Positions 59,013 to 64,000 of a stretch of DNA of 64,000 nucleotides are shown piece by piece; within the stretch, counting starts at the first letter, position 1; the number at the start of each line of letters is the position of its first letter. The translations under genes and the position numbers were made by a program. The DNA comes from Qipengyuania_C sp046254955 (GTDB taxonomy: Bacteria; Pseudomonadota; Alphaproteobacteria; Sphingomonadales; Sphingomonadaceae): NCBI RefSeq assembly GCF_046254955.1, contig NZ_JBJXRG010000001.1:744001-808000 (forward strand), given 5' to 3'. The notes beneath the pieces were generated by a model, which was not told where the DNA came from, searched no databases, and saw only the letters and a list, made by a program, of their open reading frames with translations.

Positions 59013-59620
59013 GGATACAGCAATCCGCTGGTCCAGCTTTCACCCGAACGCGTGAACAATCGCCGTTCGTGCAGCCGGTTAGGCCGATCATACCAGAATT
59101 CGATGTGCTGCGGATCGAGCGTGAAGCCCGTCCAGTGCGGCGGTCGCGGTATCTCCGCGTCATCGGCGTAGTGCTGCGCCAGTTCCTCCACCCGCGAGAG
59201 ATAGGTTTCGCGGTCCGGCAAGGTCCGCGATTGATCGGAGGCAGCCGATCCAAGCTGCGATACGCGCGGGCGTGAGTGGAAGTAGGCGTCGGCGCGTTCC
59301 TGCGAAACCTGGCTCAGCGGCCCCTCGATCCGCACTTGGCGGCGCAGGCTCTTCCAGTGGAACAGCAGCGCAGCTTGCGGATTGGCCAGGATTTCGCCGC
59401 CCTTGCGGCTTTCGGTGTTGGTATAGAAAGTGAATCCATCCACGCCGTGCCCCTTGAGCAGGACCATCCGCACCGAAGGAGCGCCGCCCACAGTGGCAGT
59501 TGCGAGCGCCATCGCATTGGCATCATTGGGTTCCGCCTTGCGCGCTTCGGCATACCATTCATCGAACAATGTGATCGGATCGGTATGGGGGATCGCATCC
59601 ATCGTAATCGCCTCGCTCAT
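59009..59620 (-). CDS. pdxH: Pyridoxamine 5'-phosphate oxidase
   Basis: FMN-dependent oxidase of 203 residues that makes pyridoxal phosphate. It shows AMALATATVGGAPSVRMVLLK, YTNTESRKGGEI, RQVRIEG and the C-terminal signature FWYDRPNRLHERRLF ending in LYP. It leads a three-gene minus-strand operon and is divergent from the DnaJ-like gene. Confidence 0.97.
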   Translation of the reverse strand: MSEAITMDAIPHTDPITLFDEWYAEARKAEPNDANAMALATATVGGAPSVRMVLLKGHGVDGFTFYTNTESRKGGEILANPQAALLFHWKSLRRQVRIEGPLSQVSQERADAYFHSRPRVSQLGSAASDQSRTLPDRETYLSRVEELAQHYADDAEIPRPPHWTGFTLDPQHIEFWYDRPNRLHERRLFTRSGESWTSGLLYP

Positions 59621-59773
59621 AGCCGAATCCTACAGGATGGAGCACATGGAGCACTGTCCAGGGCCAGTAAAACGGCCGGTCGGATTTGAGTTGCAAACGC
59701 GTCGAGGCAGTGCGGCACATATTCTGTCATGGGAACCGCCTTATAGCGCGGGAGTTTGTTAGGAAAGCGGACA

Positions 59774-59800
59774 AGGTTGCGCATAGACACTGTGCAACCT
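59774..59800. promoter_or_regulatory. Inverted repeat upstream of the DnaJ-like gene
   Basis: AGGTTGCGCA / TGTGCAACCT forms a 10-bp dyad with one G-T wobble and a 7-base centre, ending 12 bases before the start codon at 59813. No clear Shine-Dalgarno lies between it and the ATG. It may be an operator or a 5' mRNA hairpin; it does not match the CIRCE heat-shock element. The rest of the divergent region 59621-59773 shows nothing definite. Confidence 0.5.
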
Positions 59801-59812
59801 AGCTAACACACC

Positions 59813-60760
59813 ATGGCAGACCCCTATTCCACCCTTGGCGTAAGCCGCAGCGCGTCCGAAAAGGATATCAAGAGCGCGTACCGCAAGCTCGCCAAGGAGC
59901 TGCATCCCGATCGCAATACGGACAATCCCAAAGCAGCGGAGAAATTCTCCGAGGTCACCAATGCCTATGACCTGCTGTCAGACAAGGACAAGCGCGCCCA
60001 GTTCGACCGCGGCGAGATCGATGCCGATGGCAATCCCACCAACCCCTTTGCCGGAATGGGCGGCGGCGGTTTCGGCGGCGGCGGACAGCGCAATTTTCGC
60101 CCCGAGGATTTCGAAGGCTTCGGCAATGGCAACGCCGATCTGGGCGATATCTTTGAGGGCCTGTTCGGCGGGGGCGGACGCCAATCCGGCGGTTTCGGCG
60201 GATTCGGTTCTCGCCGCAGTGCGCCCCCACCGCCCCCTCGCAGGGGCGCCGATATTGCGTACAAGCTGCGCGTTCCCTTCACCGATGCTGCTGCCCGCAG
60301 GGACCAGCGGATCACTCTGGCAGATGGCAAGACAATCGACCTCAAGCTTCCGGCCGGGGTCGAGGACGGCACGCAGATGCGCCTTAAAGGCAAGGGTCAG
60401 GCGGGGCCTGGCGGCGCAGGCGACGGCATCGTTACCATCGCCATCGACAATCACGCCCATTTTCACCGCGACGGTTCCGCCGTTCGGCTCGACCTGCCGA
60501 TTACGCTCGATGAGGCAGTCAACGGCGCCAAGGTCAAGGTGCCGACCGTCGACGGTGCGGTCGTGATGACGATCAAGCCCGGGACCCACGGCGGAACCGT
60601 GCTACGGCTCAAAGGCAAGGGTTTCTCGAAGAAGAATGGCGAGCGGGGCGACCAGCTCGTGACACTTGAGATCCAACTGCCCGACGCGCTTGATGAGCTT
60701 GCCAAGCGGCTGGAAGGCTGGAAAGACGACAGCGATCCGCGCAGCAAGCTCGGAGTGTAG
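59813..60760 (+). CDS. DnaJ-like co-chaperone (class B, CbpA type)
   Basis: A 315-residue J-protein. The N-terminal J domain begins PYSTLGVSRSASEKDIKSAY with the HPD tripeptide in LHPDRNTD. A Gly/Phe-rich linker of about 90 residues ends in a proline run, and the C-terminal peptide-binding domains start near ADIAYKLRVPF. The zinc-finger region of DnaJ is absent, so it is class B. It would stimulate a DnaK ATPase. The stop abuts the BrkB-like gene start directly. Confidence 0.94.
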   Translation: MADPYSTLGVSRSASEKDIKSAYRKLAKELHPDRNTDNPKAAEKFSEVTNAYDLLSDKDKRAQFDRGEIDADGNPTNPFAGMGGGGFGGGGQRNFRPEDFEGFGNGNADLGDIFEGLFGGGGRQSGGFGGFGSRRSAPPPPPRRGADIAYKLRVPFTDAAARRDQRITLADGKTIDLKLPAGVEDGTQMRLKGKGQAGPGGAGDGIVTIAIDNHAHFHRDGSAVRLDLPITLDEAVNGAKVKVPTVDGAVVMTIKPGTHGGTVLRLKGKGFSKKNGERGDQLVTLEIQLPDALDELAKRLEGWKDDSDPRSKLGV

Positions 60761-61744
60761 ATGCCAGAAGAAGATCTTCCGGAGCCTGAGGCGCGCGAGA
60801 TCCTTTCGCTCTCGCCGGAAGCACGCCGGAAGCAGGCGCGAACGCTTCGAGGGCGCATCAGGCGCAGGGTTGGCCCCGGTACGAGGGCATTCGAAGTTGC
60901 CAAGCGCGTCGTCGTAGGCACTTATAACGACGGCTTCATCCATGCAGGGAACCTCGCCTATCTCTCGATGCTGGCGATCTTCCCATTCTTCATCCTCACA
61001 GCCGCGCTTTTCTCGGCGATCGGTGAAAAGGGCGAAACTGCCGCCTCAATCTATAGTTTCCTCGCCGCCATGCCGCCGCAAGTCAGCGATGTTATCGCTC
61101 CGGTCGCGCGCAATGTTATCGAGGAGCGCAGCGGGTGGCTGCTGTGGGCAGGCGCAGCTGTTGCTCTATGGACCGTCGGCAGCCTGATCGAAACGATCCG
61201 CGATATCCTGCGCCGCGCCTACGGCACCAAGGCTACGCACGCATTCTGGAAATACCGCCTGTTTTCAATCGGGTTGATCCTCTCTTCGGTCACCCTGTTG
61301 ATGCTCTCGCTGTTCGCGCAGGTCTTGATCGGCACAGCTGAACAAGTTGTCGGAGCATATCTCCCGGGCCTCGACACCATGCTAGGTGAGCTCCGCCTGT
61401 CACGCTTGATCACCGCTCTCGGCCTGTTCGGCTCGATGTACATGCTGTTCTATACATTGACCCCGAAGCGATACCGCAAGCGGCAGTACCCCAAATGGCC
61501 GGGAGCGCTAGCTGTGACGCTGTGGTGGGCTACAGTCACGCTCGCCTTGCCCCCCGTGCTGGGCCAATTCTTCTCCTATGACCTGACCTACGGCAGCCTC
61601 GCGGGGATGATGGTTACGTTGCTCTTTTTCTGGCTAATCGGCCTTGGTATGGTAATCGGCGCGGAGCTCAATGCCGCGCTGGCCGAAGATCCCGAGGAAG
61701 AAGGGCTCGAAAGCGAAGCGGGCGAAATAGCGGAGGGCAGCTAA
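60761..61744 (+). CDS. YihY/BrkB family membrane protein
   Basis: A 327-residue inner-membrane protein. It has a charged N-terminus, then six hydrophobic segments with family marks DGFIHAGNLAYLSMLAIFPF, LWTVGSLIETIRDILRRAYG and the YGSLAGMMVTLLFFWL segment near the end. Once misnamed ribonuclease BN, the family's function is unresolved; some members are lipid or osmolyte transport candidates. It starts immediately after the J-protein stop. Confidence 0.93.
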   Translation: MPEEDLPEPEAREILSLSPEARRKQARTLRGRIRRRVGPGTRAFEVAKRVVVGTYNDGFIHAGNLAYLSMLAIFPFFILTAALFSAIGEKGETAASIYSFLAAMPPQVSDVIAPVARNVIEERSGWLLWAGAAVALWTVGSLIETIRDILRRAYGTKATHAFWKYRLFSIGLILSSVTLLMLSLFAQVLIGTAEQVVGAYLPGLDTMLGELRLSRLITALGLFGSMYMLFYTLTPKRYRKRQYPKWPGALAVTLWWATVTLALPPVLGQFFSYDLTYGSLAGMMVTLLFFWLIGLGMVIGAELNAALAEDPEEEGLESEAGEIAEGS

Positions 61745-61746
61745 CG

Positions 61747-62550
61747 ATGAGCGGACTGATGGCCGGCAAGCGCGGCCTCATCATGGGACTGGCGAATGAC
61801 AAGTCACTCGCCTGGGGTATCGCGCAGAAGCTGGCCGAACACGGTGCAGAGCTGGCTTTTACCTATCAGGGCGAGGCTCTTAAGAAGCGCGTCGAGCCGC
61901 TCGCCGCTCAACTCGGCAGCGATTTTACGTTCGAATGCGATGTATCGGAGATGGAAACGCTCGACCGCGCCTTCGACACGCTCAGGGCGCGCTGGGAGAC
62001 AATCGATTTCGTCGTCCATGCGATCGGTTTCTCGGACAAGAACGAGCTGCGCGGCAAATATGTCGACACCAGTCTCGAGAATTTCCTGATGACCATGAAC
62101 ATCTCGGCCTATTCGCTGGTCGCGGTGGCAAGACGCGCCGCGGAAATGATGCCAGACGGCGGCTCGATCCTGACGCTGACCTACTACGGGGCCGAAAAGG
62201 TCATCCCGCACTACAATGTGATGGGCGTCGCCAAGGCAGCGCTGGAAACTTCGGTCAAGTATCTTGCCAACGACCTCGGGCCGCAGAATGTCCGCGTCAA
62301 TGCGATAAGCGCCGGCCCGATCAAGACGCTGGCGGCCAGCGGGATCGGCGATTTCCGTTATATCCTGCGCTGGAACGAGCTCAATTCGCCGCTGCGGCGT
62401 AATGTCACGATCGACGATGTCGGAGGGTCAGGGCTGTACTTCCTGTCCGACCTGTCATCGGGCGTTACCGGCGAAACGCATCACGTCGACGCCGGATATC
62501 ATGTGGTCGGCATGAAACAGGAAGACGCGCCTGATATTGGGCTGGATTGA
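61747..62550 (+). CDS. fabI: Enoyl-[acyl-carrier-protein] reductase (NADH)
   Basis: FabI-type SDR of 267 residues that performs the last step of fatty-acid elongation. The N-terminal GLANDKSLAWGIA loop, ECDVSEMETL, the HAIGFSDKNEL segment and the catalytic Y-x6-K within the PHYNVMGVAKAAL segment are diagnostic. It begins two bases after the BrkB-like stop, so it shares that transcript, and it converges on the sugar transferase with a 15-base gap. Confidence 0.96.
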   Translation: MSGLMAGKRGLIMGLANDKSLAWGIAQKLAEHGAELAFTYQGEALKKRVEPLAAQLGSDFTFECDVSEMETLDRAFDTLRARWETIDFVVHAIGFSDKNELRGKYVDTSLENFLMTMNISAYSLVAVARRAAEMMPDGGSILTLTYYGAEKVIPHYNVMGVAKAALETSVKYLANDLGPQNVRVNAISAGPIKTLAASGIGDFRYILRWNELNSPLRRNVTIDDVGGSGLYFLSDLSSGVTGETHHVDAGYHVVGMKQEDAPDIGLD

Positions 62551-62565
62551 CGAGATAAGGGCAAT

Positions 62566-63234
62566 TCAGTTCGAGCTGCGCTTCATAACCTTCCCTAACG
62601 TTCGAAACAGAATGCCCAAGTAAACTGCCGAAGTTGGTTGCGAAAGCCAGCGACGCTCTGCACGGGTTCGGCCTTCCATAGTGGTCGCATCTGGATCGAT
62701 CTGCGCAGCGCCCGTTATGCCGGGGCGCAACCTATGCCTTTGCTGCCAGTATTGGGGCGAATAGTCCGCCTCCTGTGCAAATGTGTCTGGCCGAACACCA
62801 ACAAGCGACATGTCACCTAACAGTACATTGAACAACTGGGGTAGCTCATCGAGGTGCGAGGGACGCAACAGGCGGCCAATAGGCGTAATTCTCGAATCAT
62901 TCGCAGCGGTCGTTTGAAATCTGGCGCGGGCTTCTTCACGATCATCACCAGCACCAATCACTCCCTTTCTCGTAGCGGAGTCATCATGAGTCATGGTCCT
63001 GAACTTGTAGACAGTAAACGCGCGCAGGTCCCGGCCCACCCTCACTTGGCGAAACAAGGCCGGGCCGCCATCGTGTCGTCGAATTATCAATCCGATCAGC
63101 GCCATTGGAATTGCCAGAGTCGCCACCAGTACTAATGCGACCAGAAAGTCTACTAATCTGATGAATGGACTGATGCTTGGTCCGAGCGAATCCTGATCCG
63201 TCGAGTGAGGACATTCCAGGTCTCGTTCAGCCAT
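62566..63234 (-). CDS. Initiating sugar transferase (bacterial sugar transferase family)
   Basis: A 222-residue polyisoprenyl-phosphate hexose-1-phosphate transferase of the monotopic WcaJ/PglC type, which begins lipid-linked polysaccharide assembly at the inner membrane. One N-terminal hydrophobic stretch (LVDFLVALVLVATLAIPMAL) precedes the catalytic core with RVGRDLRAFTVYKFRTM, DELPQLFNVLLGDMSLVG, VRPD and RPGITGAAQ. It overlaps the beta-helix gene by eight bases. It lacks the four extra N-terminal helices of full-length WcaJ. G+C is lower than in fabI. Confidence 0.93.
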   Translation of the reverse strand: MAERDLECPHSTDQDSLGPSISPFIRLVDFLVALVLVATLAIPMALIGLIIRRHDGGPALFRQVRVGRDLRAFTVYKFRTMTHDDSATRKGVIGAGDDREEARARFQTTAANDSRITPIGRLLRPSHLDELPQLFNVLLGDMSLVGVRPDTFAQEADYSPQYWQQRHRLRPGITGAAQIDPDATTMEGRTRAERRWLSQPTSAVYLGILFRTLGKVMKRSSN

Positions 63235-64000
63235 CGATCAGCCCATGCTTACGAAGCGCCGCAAGAATCGCGTTCACTGTATCTGAGTTCGGGCTCTTCG
63301 TATCATCCCGCGCAATTCCACGCTGACGCGGGCCGAGCACTCGCCTGCCAGAGACCACGACTCCATCCTTAAGATAGACGTTGCGAAAGCCATTGTTAGG
63401 GTGGCCCAGATCGACTTCAACCTCTCTAGCAGGTAGGATATGATCCGCGAATACCACATAATCAGCGAAATACGCTGCGAACTCGCGCTCAGTCGGCAAT
63501 GCCGGCGCCTTGCCCGCTGCCCCGAAGACATTTCGGCCGGTGACAACACGGGGTCGACTGGTACTTTCCTCGACTGCCCAATATCCTAGGTCCCCCGCAT
63601 CGATAGTCGGGCTGTTCGCCAGTTCCAGCCCCACGATCACCTTATTCGAAGCGGCGGTCAATCCGCCGCTCACTAAAGCATGCAGCGAATTCGGGGTGAA
63701 GCGGATATCCGCTTCCCCGCTTCCCTCGAAGCGAATGCCAAAATAGGAACCCTGGGACGCCCCTTCGAGCAGACCAATCCGGCACCCCTCAGCGCGACCT
63801 CCGAAGATCCTCGGGGAGTCCACCCGTCCGGAAGGTGCTACATGAAAACCAATATCACAATTGAGAGTACGGCAATTGTATATCGAGTTATGATTAGCGC
63901 CCGCAGCCCATTCGGCACCAACGGCCAAATTTTCGAAACTACAATCGTAAACCGAATTGTCGTAGGAACCCTGACTTAGCGGGGCGGCAAACCGAACCCC
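63227..64000 (-). CDS. Parallel beta-helix repeat protein (5' end beyond window)
   Basis: C-terminal 257 residues of a protein that continues past the right edge. Short repeats such as NSVYDC, NSIYNCRTLNCDIGFHV and RIFGGRAEGCRIGLL show the right-handed parallel beta-helix (pectate-lyase-like) fold. The final segment SDTVNAILAALRKHGLIDG resembles C-termini I associate with phage tail or tailspike-type proteins. It may be a polysaccharide lyase/hydrolase or epimerase acting on the exopolysaccharide. The apparent start at 63928 is only an internal leucine codon (TTG); the frame is open to 64000. Codon use is lower in G+C. Confidence 0.75.
   Translation of the reverse strand, partial: GVRFAAPLSQGSYDNSVYDCSFENLAVGAEWAAGANHNSIYNCRTLNCDIGFHVAPSGRVDSPRIFGGRAEGCRIGLLEGASQGSYFGIRFEGSGEADIRFTPNSLHALVSGGLTAASNKVIVGLELANSPTIDAGDLGYWAVEESTSRPRVVTGRNVFGAAGKAPALPTEREFAAYFADYVVFADHILPAREVEVDLGHPNNGFRNVYLKDGVVVSGRRVLGPRQRGIARDDTKSPNSDTVNAILAALRKHGLIDG

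Overview
The window is a G+C-rich, densely packed alphaproteobacterial chromosome segment. A SciP-type CtrA inhibitor (DUF1153), a BamF-like lipoprotein downstream of lspA, separate etfB/etfA genes, a sucC without adjacent sucD, and the overall gene order and protein style suggest Sphingomonadales, probably Erythrobacteraceae. That placement is inference from gene content, not from a marker phylogeny. I see no insertion sequence, integrase, CRISPR array or rRNA operon. There is one tRNA gene. No gene-free stretch exceeds 300 bases.

Positions 1-25.9 kb form a large accessory catabolic region. It holds a cytochrome P450, a Rieske ring-hydroxylating oxygenase, a molybdopterin oxidoreductase with its own mobA-like gene, two paralogous MDR reductases, two acyl-CoA dehydrogenases, a thiolase-fold protein paired with a DUF35 protein, a dienoyl-CoA-reductase-like SDR, an acyl-CoA ligase, a limonene-epoxide-hydrolase-like protein, two ThuA-domain proteins, several SDRs, three NTF2-fold proteins (counting the epoxide-hydrolase-like one), a LuxR-type regulator, and a TPP-dependent E1 alpha/beta pair with a free-standing lipoyl domain. 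Together these look like CoA-dependent breakdown of a hydrophobic, probably alicyclic (terpenoid- or steroid-like) substrate: oxygenation, CoA activation, dehydrogenation, then thiolytic or retro-aldol cleavage. The substrate cannot be read from the sequence.

Positions 26.0-36.2 kb are housekeeping: tRNA-Thr(GGT), a small basic protein, then a mostly overlapping plus-strand series gpmA-purE-purK-folA-membrane dipeptidase-ribF-GDPD-ileS-lspA-bamF-like. From 36.2 to 44.4 kb come a CNNM/CorC-type membrane protein, an OmpA-family lipoprotein, a CysQ-like phosphatase, sucC, a GFA-family protein, etfB-etfA (electron acceptor for acyl-CoA dehydrogenases such as those in the catabolic region) and an orphan secreted protein whose ribosome-binding site lies inside the etfA terminator hairpin.

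Positions 44.4-51.2 kb are a minus-strand efflux operon (membrane-fusion protein, RND pump, DUF445 protein, GNAT acetyltransferase). The RND pump carries an unusual extra membrane domain of about 220 residues. From 51.4 to 62.6 kb follow a GlsB-like stress membrane protein, sciP, mnmA, gmd-fcl (GDP-fucose synthesis), a serine hydrolase, pdxH-CDF transporter-PhzF-like, a DnaJ-like/BrkB-like pair and fabI. The last 1.4 kb, with lower G+C, is the edge of a likely exopolysaccharide locus: an initiating sugar transferase and the end of a parallel-beta-helix protein.
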